Part shown: positions 33,321-41,694 of the stretch, one piece after another
How the letters are laid out: every line of letters starts with the position of its first letter
Position numbering within the stretch: the first letter of the stretch is position 1
Origin: CAXBCP01 sp963974055
GTDB taxonomy: Bacteria > Pseudomonadota > Alphaproteobacteria > MPNO01 > UBA830
NCBI GenBank assembly: GCA_963974055.1
Contig: CAXBCP010000037.1
Coordinates: 1 to 43,296, forward strand
Reading direction: 5' to 3'
DNA: 43,296 nucleotides
Notes under the pieces: model-generated
What the model was told of the DNA's origin: nothing
Database searches by the model: none
Seen by the model: the letters and a program-made list of their open reading frames with translations, nothing else
Made by a program: the position numbers and the translations under genes

Positions 33321-34622
33321 CTATTCCAGTTCCGCAAGCGTCAGGCCGCTTGCCGCGTGTACCGGTTCCTCACCGGTAAATTCGCGGAACCGGCGCAACG
33401 TTACGTCGATGTAACGCGGGTCGAGTTCCAGGCCGAAGGCGCGCCGGCCGGACCGCTCCGCTGCGATGATTGTTGTGCCGGAGCCGGAGAAGCCGTCGAG
33501 CACAATGTCCCCGCGACGCGAGCAGTCGAGGATTGCATCCTCGACCAGCGCCACCGGCTTGACGGTCGGATGCATGGACAGTTCGGCATCGCGGTTCTTT
33601 CCGAATGTGTTGATCCCGGGGTAGTCCCAGACATTGGTGCGGTAGCGCCCGTGCGCGCCGAGTTCCACATTGTTGACGTGTGGCGCGTTGCCGGTCTTGA
33701 ACACGGCGACTATCTCGTGCTTAGAGCGGTAGAGTGACCCCATACCGCCGTTGGTCTTGTTCCAGACGCAGAGGTTCTTGATGTCGCTATAAACCTCCCG
33801 ACCCGCGGTCAGCAGCTCGAACAGGTGGCGCCAGTCAATGCACACGAAGTGGATGGCGCCATCCGTACTGACGCTTGCCATATGCCGCAGCACCGTTTCG
33901 AGGAACGCCGCGAACTCGGCTTCCGACATCTCGCCGGACGCCATGGCGAACTCGGCGTGCTTTACCGATCCAAGGCCGCAGACGTGCCCCTCAATGGGTA
34001 CGTTGTAAGGGGGGTCGGTGAACACCATGCGGGCCGTCTCGCCGTCCATCAGGCGGACGAACGAGTCAGTCTTTGTCGCGTCCGAGCACAGCAGGCGGTG
34101 CTGTCCTAGCAGCCACAGGTCGCCGGGCTGCGTGATCGACGACGTCGTATTGTCGACCTCCGGCAGCCGGTCGGCCTCTTCGTCGTCCGTGCCGTCCAGC
34201 CCGGCGATGAGTCCGTCGATTTCGGCCGACGCGAAGCCGATGATTTCGATATCGAAGTCGAGGTCGATATTGATGAGCCCCTGCATTTCCACCGCGAGAA
34301 GTGCGTCGTCCCACCCGGCAAGTTCAGCCAGGCGGTTGTCCGCGATGACGTAGGCCCGCTTCTGCGCAGCGCTCATGCCCTCGATGCGAATAACGGGAAC
34401 GGTCTCGAGACCAAGCCGCCCTGCTGCCGCGAGACGACCATGACCAGCGATCACGCCGCCGTCGGCGTCGATCAGGATAGGGTTCGTCCAGCCGAAGGTT
34501 TCGATCGACTGTGCGATTTGCCGGATTTGTTTCTTTGTATGCGTTCGTGGGTTGTTGGCATAAGGTTTGAGTGCAGAAACGGGAAGCGCTTCCACCGTCA
34601 AATCGCGGACGGACTTTGACAT
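33321..34622 (-). CDS. ParB-like nuclease domain fused to DNA methyltransferase
   Basis: 433-residue phage-type fusion. The N-terminal ParB/Srx domain (about 14-110) has NPRTH and GGVIAGHGRLAAA (55-67). The C-terminal half is an N4/N6 adenine- or cytosine-methyltransferase with catalytic DPPY at 203-206 and the SAM-binding LDGFSGSGTT near residue 380, in the beta order (DPPY before FxGxG). It probably methylates mobile-element DNA to escape host restriction or to mark packaging substrate. It lies 11 bases before the DUF5681 gene on the same strand. The recognition sequence is not readable. Confidence 0.9.
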   Translation of the reverse strand: MSKSVRDLTVEALPVSALKPYANNPRTHTKKQIRQIAQSIETFGWTNPILIDADGGVIAGHGRLAAAGRLGLETVPVIRIEGMSAAQKRAYVIADNRLAELAGWDDALLAVEMQGLINIDLDFDIEIIGFASAEIDGLIAGLDGTDDEEADRLPEVDNTTSSITQPGDLWLLGQHRLLCSDATKTDSFVRLMDGETARMVFTDPPYNVPIEGHVCGLGSVKHAEFAMASGEMSEAEFAAFLETVLRHMASVSTDGAIHFVCIDWRHLFELLTAGREVYSDIKNLCVWNKTNGGMGSLYRSKHEIVAVFKTGNAPHVNNVELGAHGRYRTNVWDYPGINTFGKNRDAELSMHPTVKPVALVEDAILDCSRRGDIVLDGFSGSGTTIIAAERSGRRAFGLELDPRYIDVTLRRFREFTGEEPVHAASGLTLAELE

Positions 34623-34700
34623 CTTCTATTTCCCTGTAGTTGAAGTCTGTCAGGAAAATGCCCGAAGCGACCGTCCAGCCGCCTTCACAACAAAGCGGGT

Positions 34701-35162
34701 CTATTTCTGTGAAGATTTATGCGAAGAAGCGATGTTTTGAACTGAGCGCCAGGATTCTTCGCCGTAGAGAACTTTTTTCGCGACGATACGGGCTGCCAAT
34801 TCTGCAGGCGTATAATCGCTTCGGGTCCATCCTGCCGGCACGCCGTACCGGCTTTTGCGATGGGTCAGATAATCGAGATAGAGATGATAGAGACCTGCGA
34901 CGATCATCTTGGAGCGGCGGCTTTCGAATTCTGACATAGGCCTTCGGCCTTTAGGTTTGGCGATCGTGCCTTCGAGGTGCTTGCAGACATAATCGAGCAC
35001 AGAATCTGGAATCGGGCTAGAACCGTGCTGACGCAGCAGGGAGGCTAGTTCGGCGCTATCGATATACTCGCCAGCCACAATGCGGCCTTCGAGCGAACCC
35101 ATCACATTTATGTCTAATTTGAATTTCGTGCCGCTGCCCCGGCTGTCACGATCTGATCCCAT
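34701..35162 (-). CDS. Hypothetical protein of the accessory block
   Basis: 153 residues, no family recognised. The sequence has DINVMGSLEGRIVAGEYIDSAELASLL near the N-terminus, then a basic region KPKGRRPMSEFESRRSKM (about 93-110) followed by a Tyr-rich stretch YHLYLDYLTHRKSRYG and a helical end. The mix of acidic N-terminus and basic middle suggests nucleic-acid contact, but this is a guess. The start is set at 35160-35162, nine bases after AGGA; the ATG three codons upstream touches that site and is unlikely. It lies between the methyltransferase fusion and the DUF499 gene on the same strand. The 185 bases to DUF499 (35163-35347) hold nothing I can identify. Confidence 0.6.
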   Translation of the reverse strand: MGSDRDSRGSGTKFKLDINVMGSLEGRIVAGEYIDSAELASLLRQHGSSPIPDSVLDYVCKHLEGTIAKPKGRRPMSEFESRRSKMIVAGLYHLYLDYLTHRKSRYGVPAGWTRSDYTPAELAARIVAKKVLYGEESWRSVQNIASSHKSSQK

Positions 35163-35347
35163 GAAGATCATTCCTGTTAGCGATTGCCGTTGGCATTATG
35201 CAAACGCACGGTAGGCACATTCACCGCAATCGCAATTTGTATGCCTGATCATGCAGCAGGCGATATTGGTAAAGCCGACCCGTTTGAGACCGAACAGGCG
35301 CATTAGTGCGGCGTTCCGAGAAGGAATGCTGGAGGGGCTCACCACTG

Positions 35348-38300
35348 TCATCTAACGGCTTTGTCAATGAAGCCCAAAGTCGTCGCATTCTCCATGAGCG
35401 TTCGCACCTTTGCACGGTCGAGTCCGGAAGGGACTTCAGCATCGATTTCCAGTTTCAGCGAAACTTCACTACCGGGAAGCGTTGTAAGTTGTTCAACGAT
35501 GGCTTCGACAATCTGGTGCATGTCGCGGGCAGGTCGGTCGGATGAAATTATCACCGTTCCTAAAAACCGGTTCGGAAGCTTTTCTTCCTCATCACTATCG
35601 GCTCCCTGTTCGCCCTGACCGTCTTTGCCGGTTCCTGCGCCGTCTGTGGCGCCGCCTTTTTCGGTTTCGGTTTCTGGTTCGTCCGTCACTGTATCAGGCC
35701 GGTGACTTTCTGCCACATCTGGCTTAACGATCACGCTATCGCTGTCGATTACAATATGCGGATTTGTGGCTTTCTCGATGATCAGGCCAAGGAATTTCTG
35801 ATTGCCATCATCCCATTGCTCTGCATAAGCAAACGGACCAGGCAGCATGCCAGATACTGCGGCTTGCACAGCTTTCACCAGAACAGCTTGGTTCTTTAGA
35901 CGTGGCAGGTACGTGTAGCGATTGAGATATTCCCAAAGGTCTTTCAGCAGTAGATGCGGCTTGTCGTTCCAGATGTAGCGCTGGAGGTCGCGGTCAAGTC
36001 GGGTCGGACCGAGTTCTGGCAGCAATCCTTCGTCGCTCGCCAGTTTCTTGCTGGCGCGAGACAGCAGACCGTCTTGCGCGGGCACCTTGCCGGATGACCA
36101 TTCGACTTCGGCCTGGGCAGTCTCCTGGTGCGGATAAATCAGGTAGCACCAACATTCGCGCAGTCGTGTCTTCAAGGTTTCGTTCGCCTCGGCGGACTTT
36201 GCCTCTGCCAGCGCAATATCACTCGTCTTCAGATCGAGCCGTTTGTCGTCCTTAACAATCGATGCCCATGCGAGCGCAGACCGAACGGCATCTCTTAGAT
36301 TGTCGAGCTGCCGCGACTCTGCCGTGAGAAAAACCAGTGTGTTCCGGTAGACGCGCGGCGTGGAGCTGCGCTGCATCAGGATGTCTTTGGCCTCGGTCAA
36401 TGCCTCGGACCCCTCTCGGCCCGTATGCGGGTGCGCAACCCCGAGTACAACGGCCCTGACGCCGCCCGGCTCATCGGGAACATCTGCAGACGACGACGGA
36501 GCCACCTGTACTGCATCGAAGTGACCGCGGTCGCCGATACTATTGATGTATTTGGTCAGCTCCTGATCAATCGTCATCAGAACGAGTGCTTCTTCGAGCT
36601 GACCGGCGCGATCTGCAGCAATGCGATTCAAACTGGCCGACATCGAGTACCAGTAACGGCCAAGGTCGCTGTGCATGAACTTGGCCTGGTTTGTCAGCCG
36701 GCGCAGCGCATCGCCAAAGATGGCCGGTCGCTCGCCCGGCTGGACGACGCCAAGATTGATTTGCTTGTCGTCGAGGCCCTTGTTCTCTTCCTTGTAAGTC
36801 GGGGCGGAGCCCATGAAAATCGAGCGCGCTACGCGCCGTGTTGCCGAATAGCGGTTCAGGTTCGGCGCGGACTGATCGATCTTGTAGGGTGTCGAGTTCG
36901 CACCATCGACATCGCCGGCAATGATCGACTGCCAGTTCACGTCGAGGTAGTGGAGAAGCTCGGGCTCAACCCGTGCTGAACTGATCGCCACGCTGCCCGG
37001 CATGATCATCACCGAGGGATCGTTGCTCATCCATAGCTCATGAATGACTTGTGCCATAAGACGCAGCACGCCACGCGTGCGCTGGAATTTTTCCAGCGAC
37101 CCCCAGCTCGTATAGAGCTGATCGAACAGTTCGGGATGAATTGGGTAAGCCTTCTCCAGCTTTCGGCGATAATCCTCGTCAGAGCATCCTTGCGGAAAAT
37201 CGTTGGCGTTCTCGCGGTAGAGCTTTGCGAACTGCTTTAACGTGTTGTCCTTGTGGTGATGCTTGTCGCCAGGGATTTCCTTGAACAGTCGTCGCCGAAC
37301 AATCTCGTAGCTCTCTTCTTGCGAAGCCGGCCGCCACGACGACTCGACACGTGAAAATGTCTGTTTCAGGCGTGCCAGCGCTTCCTGACCGCCTTCTCCG
37401 CCAACTTCGATCTGAGACGCGGGTAGTGAGGCTACCAGCAACGTGCCAGGGCTCGCCTTGACGGCTTCAGTGAGGGACTGGACGAATGAGAGGTTTGCAT
37501 CGAACGAGCCGGATGGCAGTCCATCGACTTTGTAGATTTGGCGCAAATAGGCGACCCATTCGTCGATCAGGATAAGACAGGGCGCGCATTTCTTGAATAT
37601 CGTCTCGAGCAGGTTCGACCCGGGTGCGATACCATTGGCATCGTTATCGGCAATCATGTCATAGGCGTCGGCACCGCCGAGCTGCCACACAAGTTCACCC
37701 CAAGTCGTGCGAATTTTACGACCACCATCTACGGTCAGCACGTCCTGAGGCCCCCGTGACGTACCGACAAGCACCGCCCGGTTGATCTTTCCTGGAACTT
37801 TTAGCTCGTGTTTGGATAGCAGTTGATCGAGACCCGGCAAATCCTGTGCCGTAGTTCCGCCCACCATGTGGTAGAGCGCGAGCATCGAGTGCGTCTTGCC
37901 GCCGCCGAAATTCGTTTGCAGTTCGACGACGGGATCGCCGCCAGCTTCCGAAAGGCGCTTGGCTGCGCCGACGAGTAAACTGCTTAAGCCATCGGTCAAA
38001 TAAGTGCGGCTGAAAAATTCCGTCGGATTCCTGTACTCGGAGGGGGCACTGCCTTCGTGCACCTTACCGAGATCGGCGGCAAATTCAGCCTGCTGGAATT
38101 CACCTGTGGCAACGTCCTGATGCGGTTCAACGATTTCACGCCACGGCAGTAGGCCGGCTACCGTTTCGACCGAGATACTGAGGCGCTGCGTCTTGCGCCG
38201 CTCTTCATTGCGTTGGAGTTCAGCATATTTGGTGCGCAGGATTGTATCGCGCATCTTGCTGATTTCGGCTGCGGTCTCACCGGCGCTGATCGATTCCATC

Positions 38301-38647
38301 AGGCGTCGCATCGTGTCGAGCGCGCGCTCGGCATCGTCGTAGGTGAATGTCTCGTTGTGCGAGAGCTTGTTCCTGACATCGAGCAGTTCGGAAACATAGG
38401 AGCGCTCCGGATGACCGAGCACCATGGAGAACGCATCTCTCCAGAAAATCATCATGGTCTTGAGCAGGCCTTGCTGGTCCCATGAGACCGCGCCGTCTTT
38501 GGTTTTCAGACCGGAGATTCTCTCAACGACTTCTACCTGCCAATGGCCCTTGATAGCGCTTTCAAGGCGCTTCTCGACAAATGGAATGAGCGCCTCGGGC
38601 AACAACTCCATGCCATCGAAAACATACTGTCGTGTACTCTTGGCCAT
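35348..38647 (-). CDS. DUF499 AAA-type ATPase with N-terminal Swt1-like HEPN domain
   Basis: Large 1099-residue protein of defence-type loci. The N-terminus (about 8-120) looks like a Swt1-type HEPN domain: GHWQVEVVERI, SYVSELLDVRNKLSHNE with the HEPN RNase motif R92-N-K-L-S-H97, then DDAERALDTMRRLM. The ATPase core has Walker A TNFGGGKTHS (245-254, Lys251) and Walker B ILIDEW (359-364). The C-terminal quarter is acidic around 990-1030 (EPETETEKGG and DSDEEEK). DUF499 ATPases pair with DUF1156 methyltransferases and helicases in predicted antiphage modules. The start has an AGGGGGCG site, 13 bases after the DUF1156 remnant. The gene itself looks intact although its partner is broken. Confidence 0.85.
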   Translation of the reverse strand: MAKSTRQYVFDGMELLPEALIPFVEKRLESAIKGHWQVEVVERISGLKTKDGAVSWDQQGLLKTMMIFWRDAFSMVLGHPERSYVSELLDVRNKLSHNETFTYDDAERALDTMRRLMESISAGETAAEISKMRDTILRTKYAELQRNEERRKTQRLSISVETVAGLLPWREIVEPHQDVATGEFQQAEFAADLGKVHEGSAPSEYRNPTEFFSRTYLTDGLSSLLVGAAKRLSEAGGDPVVELQTNFGGGKTHSMLALYHMVGGTTAQDLPGLDQLLSKHELKVPGKINRAVLVGTSRGPQDVLTVDGGRKIRTTWGELVWQLGGADAYDMIADNDANGIAPGSNLLETIFKKCAPCLILIDEWVAYLRQIYKVDGLPSGSFDANLSFVQSLTEAVKASPGTLLVASLPASQIEVGGEGGQEALARLKQTFSRVESSWRPASQEESYEIVRRRLFKEIPGDKHHHKDNTLKQFAKLYRENANDFPQGCSDEDYRRKLEKAYPIHPELFDQLYTSWGSLEKFQRTRGVLRLMAQVIHELWMSNDPSVMIMPGSVAISSARVEPELLHYLDVNWQSIIAGDVDGANSTPYKIDQSAPNLNRYSATRRVARSIFMGSAPTYKEENKGLDDKQINLGVVQPGERPAIFGDALRRLTNQAKFMHSDLGRYWYSMSASLNRIAADRAGQLEEALVLMTIDQELTKYINSIGDRGHFDAVQVAPSSSADVPDEPGGVRAVVLGVAHPHTGREGSEALTEAKDILMQRSSTPRVYRNTLVFLTAESRQLDNLRDAVRSALAWASIVKDDKRLDLKTSDIALAEAKSAEANETLKTRLRECWCYLIYPHQETAQAEVEWSSGKVPAQDGLLSRASKKLASDEGLLPELGPTRLDRDLQRYIWNDKPHLLLKDLWEYLNRYTYLPRLKNQAVLVKAVQAAVSGMLPGPFAYAEQWDDGNQKFLGLIIEKATNPHIVIDSDSVIVKPDVAESHRPDTVTDEPETETEKGGATDGAGTGKDGQGEQGADSDEEEKLPNRFLGTVIISSDRPARDMHQIVEAIVEQLTTLPGSEVSLKLEIDAEVPSGLDRAKVRTLMENATTLGFIDKAVR

Positions 38648-38660
38648 GCGTCGCGCCCCC

Positions 38661-39697
38661 TTACAAATTCATTGCTGTCTGACGATCGCCGCCAAGATCG
38701 ATGTCGTGAATTGAAGCTGCCCGCCGTGTCAGCTCGGTCCACACCGCGATGAGCGCGTTGTAGGACGTCGCTTCCTTGGCGTCCTTCCGCTTGTTCGAGC
38801 AGATGTCATAGAGACAGTAGGCGAGGTCTTTTACGGCGTCAGCCTTGTCGGGGCCGATCTTCTTAAGCAAAACAGCTGCCTCGTACTCGCCTTCTGTTTC
38901 GAGCTTGCTAATCACGTATTGGCAGCACTCCCAGACAGTCAGGTGGGTATCCGTAGCCGGTTCCCACTCTTCGAGCAGTTCATCGCGCTTGAGGATGCGG
39001 ACTTTTCCGGCAGCACTTTCGACGATACCGGCGTGTTTGACGCTTTCGACCGCGATGCCGCGCGCGCGCGCGAGATTGTCGGCAGCCCCGTATTCGCCTT
39101 TGTCTGTGCCATGTTGCTCAAACCAAGTGATGGCAAAGCGCGTATCATCATCGAATTCGCCCTGCACGTCGCTGAGGAATTCATCTAACTCTCTATTGAT
39201 GAGTTGCAGGGCGGACTTCACCTTCATGGGACTGTCGTCGGCCTCTAGTACCGCCTTGTAGCGCGAGAACACTCCCATGCCTGGGCCAATCGCCGATTGC
39301 GGCATGTCGGCAGGCGCGATGTTGGCCGCCTGCAGCTCGGCAATTGCGGGGGGAAGCTCACGCTTCAGCGCGCGAACGAATTCGGCACGTGTGACGACTT
39401 CTGCAGTCGCTTCCTTTTTGCGGCAAACTAGGACGACAGAGTTAGCAAGGGCGTTGGTGCCCGAGGCGATGGTCCGAGCGGCTCTTTCAGTGCGAACCGG
39501 CCAAGTTCCTACTATTGAATATCCTGCGGAAATAATAGCTTGTAAGAAGGTCGCCCAACCGGTCGAAGAAAGACCCTCTTGCTCAATCTCGCTTTGTTTG
39601 AACGCATAGTAGATTGTCGCTGGAAATTCTGATGAAGACTGTCGAGCCAGACCGGATATTGCGTCTGTCATTCCGCTCAGGAAAAAGACCTCTGCTG
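38661..39697 (-). pseudogene. DUF1156 DNA methyltransferase, N-terminus removed by IS
   Basis: Only the C-terminal third, about 345 codons, of a DUF1156-family methyltransferase. Conserved blocks remain: YYAFKQSE, GWATFLQAIISAGYSIVGTW, PVRTERAARTIASGTNALAN and VVLVCR. The first in-frame ATG is at 39671, but the frame stays open upstream through EVFFLSGM, a conserved part of the family, up to the IS end at 39697. The catalytic N-terminal part (NPPY-type motif, roughly 600 residues) is missing, so the enzyme should be inactive. It sits directly upstream of the DUF499 gene, as expected for the intact module. Confidence 0.85.
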
Positions 39698-40503
39698 GGC
39701 ATTGTCAGAGAAAATCGGATTGAGCACAAATTGAGCCGGCCGTAGCCTCGCTGGATGAAAAACCCGTTCCGCTATTTCAATTCATCGCCCGAGATCATCC
39801 GCCTGACCGTGATGATGTACGTCAGGTATCCGCTTTCGCTGCGCCAAGTTGAGGACCTGCTGTTCGAGCGCGGCATTGATATCTGCCACGAGACGGTGCG
39901 CTTCTGGTGGAACCGGTTCGGTCCGATGTTCGCTGCGGAGATCAGAAAGCGCCGGGTTCAAAGTAATTTGTATTCGCGGTGGCGCTGGCACCTGGACGAG
40001 GTGTTCGTGAAGATTAACGGCGAGACACATTATCTCTGGCGCGCCTTGGATCACGAGGGCGAGGTGCTCGAGGTATTTGCCACGAAACGCCGGGATCGCA
40101 AGGCTGCGCTCGTATTTTTGAAGCGCGCGATGAAACGTTATGGCCAGCCGAAGGTGATCGTGACGGACCGGCTTAAATCCTATAGAGCGGCGATGAACGT
40201 GATCGGGAACGGCGCCGGCCAGGAGGTCGGACGCTGGCTGAATAACCGGGCCGAAAATTCACATCAGCCGTTTCGAAGACGGGAAGGGGCGATGTCGAAG
40301 TTCAGGGATGTGAAGACCCTGCAAAAGTTCGCCTCAATTCACGCTTCGATCCACAATCACTTCAACCTCGACCGTCATCTCTATAACCGCGAAACTTTCA
40401 AGCAGAACCGCTCGGTCGCGTTAGCCGAGTGGCGTCAACTGGCGGGATGAACCCGTCGTTTGCCGAGACATTTGGGACTGGTTCGCATTAGACTGACACC
40501 ACC
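39698..40503 (+). mobile_element. IS6-family insertion sequence
   Basis: About 806 bases, the usual size for IS6 family. The left end GGCATTGTCAG (39698-39708) and the right end CTGACACCACC (40493-40503) are imperfect inverted repeats, 8 of 11 matching. It carries one transposase gene. The flanking bases (CCTCTGCT before, CGCCACGC after) are not a duplication, although IS6 elements normally make an 8-bp one. It joins a truncated DUF1156 gene to a truncated DUF3489 gene. Ends were set by eye. Confidence 0.8.
39755..40450 (+). CDS. IS6-family transposase
   Basis: DDE transposase of 231 residues, replicative and cointegrate-forming by family. The N-terminal helix-turn-helix region has SLRQVEDLLFERGIDICHET. 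The catalytic residues are Asp81 in WHLDEVFVK, Asp138 in VTDRLKSY and Glu167 in NNRAENSHQPFRRRE. Length and motifs are complete, so it may be active. Confidence 0.93.
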   Translation: MKNPFRYFNSSPEIIRLTVMMYVRYPLSLRQVEDLLFERGIDICHETVRFWWNRFGPMFAAEIRKRRVQSNLYSRWRWHLDEVFVKINGETHYLWRALDHEGEVLEVFATKRRDRKAALVFLKRAMKRYGQPKVIVTDRLKSYRAAMNVIGNGAGQEVGRWLNNRAENSHQPFRRREGAMSKFRDVKTLQKFASIHASIHNHFNLDRHLYNRETFKQNRSVALAEWRQLAG

Positions 40504-40568
40504 CGCCACGCGCGCCCCTTAGTGGCGGCGGGCAAGATAACAAGCTGGGTGTCGGTATGTTTGGGTAT
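40504..40568 (-). pseudogene. DUF3489 remnant, start codon lost and C-terminus cut by IS
   Basis: About 21 codons read PKHTDTQLVILPAATKG, closely matching MPKLTDTQLVILSAAAQRDD of the intact DUF3489 gene at 30586-31161. The start codon position is ATA (40566-40568) rather than ATG, although a GGAG ribosome site is still present before it. The other end stops at the IS right terminus. It is the relic of a second recombinase-type cassette. Confidence 0.75.
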
Positions 40569-40882
40569 ACGGGACTCCTTCCTGAGCGCGCCGCGCCGAG
40601 GGTACCGGCCCCGGTGGCGGATGTCTTCGTGTGCACCGTCTTGATCGGGCACCTTCTTGTGTCGATTTGTGTTGCACCCCTATGATATCGACTGTCCCGT
40701 TCGCGGGATTTCGGCACAGTGTTACTGTTGATGCGAAGATTTCCAAGGGAGTCCTTTGAATTCTGGGCGCAAAGATCTTCTGATCAAGATCAATATTAGA
40801 ACGTTACGTTTGGGTTACCAATAGGTAGCGTTTAAGCTGCCGGGTGGACGGCGGGTCAAGATTAACCGAATAGGCAAAGTGG
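40569..40882. other. Intergenic region upstream of the universal stress protein
   Basis: 314 bases with no convincing gene. It contains the leader of the broken DUF3489 copy (to about 40600), a G+C-rich stretch, and from 40760 on an A+T-richer promoter zone with an FNR-type box. It is the right edge of the visible accessory block; no repeat of the tRNA-Ser 3' end is seen here. Confidence 0.5.
40780..40793 (+). promoter_or_regulatory. FNR/FixK-type box upstream of usp
   Basis: CTGAT-CAAG-ATCAA matches the consensus TTGAT-N4-ATCAA at nine of ten defined positions. Its centre is about 96 bases before the universal stress gene. A class II promoter would start near 40828. It suggests induction under low oxygen. 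Confidence 0.5.
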
Positions 40883-41410
40883 ATGATCAGAAAGATAATT
40901 GTGCCGACAGATGGGTCGGAACACGCTGACAAGGCACTGGACCTGGCTGTAGATTTCGCCGAAATATATGCAGCCGAGATCATCGTGTTGCATGTTCTTC
41001 TGGATTCCCAGTCTGTGTTTGATTTGCTTGGCCTTGCCGAGAAACTGAAGGCCGATGCGGCGGTCATGGCGAGACTGAAAGAGTTGTGCGATGCCTCCAT
41101 CGAGGCGGTATCGTCTCCCTACGGAGGTATCGTCTCGCTTCCTACGCCCGACAATATTATTCAAATTATCGGTGAACTCATCTGTGCAAGAGCGAGGACG
41201 CTGGCTGAGGCGAGAGGCATAAACAATGTTCGAACCTATATCGTGGACGGCTCGCCTGCCGAACGGATCCTGATGGCTGAAGAACATGAAAACGCCGACA
41301 TGATCGTGATGGGAAGCCGGGGTCTTGGCAAATTGAGTGACCTGTTCATGGGTAGCGTGTCGCACAAGGTCAGCCATCTCAGCAAAAGTACCTGCGTTAC
41401 GGTTAAGTAA
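40883..41410 (+). CDS. Universal stress protein, ATP-binding type
   Basis: UspA-fold protein of 175 residues. The N-terminal signature VPTDGSEHADKALD is at 7-20. The ATP-binding motif G-2x-G-9x-G-S is exact: Gly144, Gly147, Gly157, Ser158 in MGSRGLGKLSDLFMGSVS. An insert of about 30 residues (44-95) sits between the first strand and the core. Its role is general stress survival, often under oxygen limitation, which fits the FNR-type box upstream. Confidence 0.9.
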   Translation: MIRKIIVPTDGSEHADKALDLAVDFAEIYAAEIIVLHVLLDSQSVFDLLGLAEKLKADAAVMARLKELCDASIEAVSSPYGGIVSLPTPDNIIQIIGELICARARTLAEARGINNVRTYIVDGSPAERILMAEEHENADMIVMGSRGLGKLSDLFMGSVSHKVSHLSKSTCVTVK

Positions 41411-41418
41411 TATCAGAC

Positions 41419-41439
41419 ATCATCTTTACCGAAGATGAT
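41419..41439 (+). terminator. Hairpin after the universal stress gene
   Basis: ATCATCTT and AAGATGAT pair perfectly around a five-base loop, nine bases after the stop codon. It is followed by AGAAAAAG rather than a T-run. It may end the usp transcript. Confidence 0.4.
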
Positions 41440-41587
41440 AGAAAAAGTGGATCTGAAGGGGTAGTCCTCCCAGGATCTTCGATCCGACGATCGGCCACCA
41501 GATTGGATTAATGCCCGACGCAGTGGCCTAAAGGATGCGCAACGCAGGGAAATTGCAGTTGCCGAAAGTGTCTGACAAGCCGGCTCA

Positions 41588-41605
41588 CCGTAACAGAACT
41601 GTAAC
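41588..41605 (+). promoter_or_regulatory. Possible Pho box
   Basis: CCGTAAC-AGAA-CTGTAAC is an 11-base-period direct repeat like PhoB sites (CTGTCAT-N4-CTGTCAT; CTGTAAC is a common variant). A TATATT-like element follows at 41634-41639. It lies upstream of a small gene and a polyphosphate-linked CYTH-CHAD gene. The match is imperfect and the spacing to the -10 is longer than usual. Confidence 0.35.
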
Positions 41606-41694
41606 GAAACCCCGTCTGGGGCGTCTCTCTTAGTATATTTCAGGGTTTGCTGAGCCAGGGGATGTATGTCGGACCAAGCCATGGAGGTTGCCAA

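Noticed and set aside
35221..35442. Short - strand open frame overlapping the 3' end of the DUF499 gene.
   Set aside because: It overlaps conserved coding sequence in another frame, has no ribosome site and no recognisable features.
28290..40568. Possible CRISPR array or toxin-antitoxin pair in the accessory block.
   Set aside because: No regularly spaced repeats and no small overlapping gene pair of known toxin or antitoxin type were seen.
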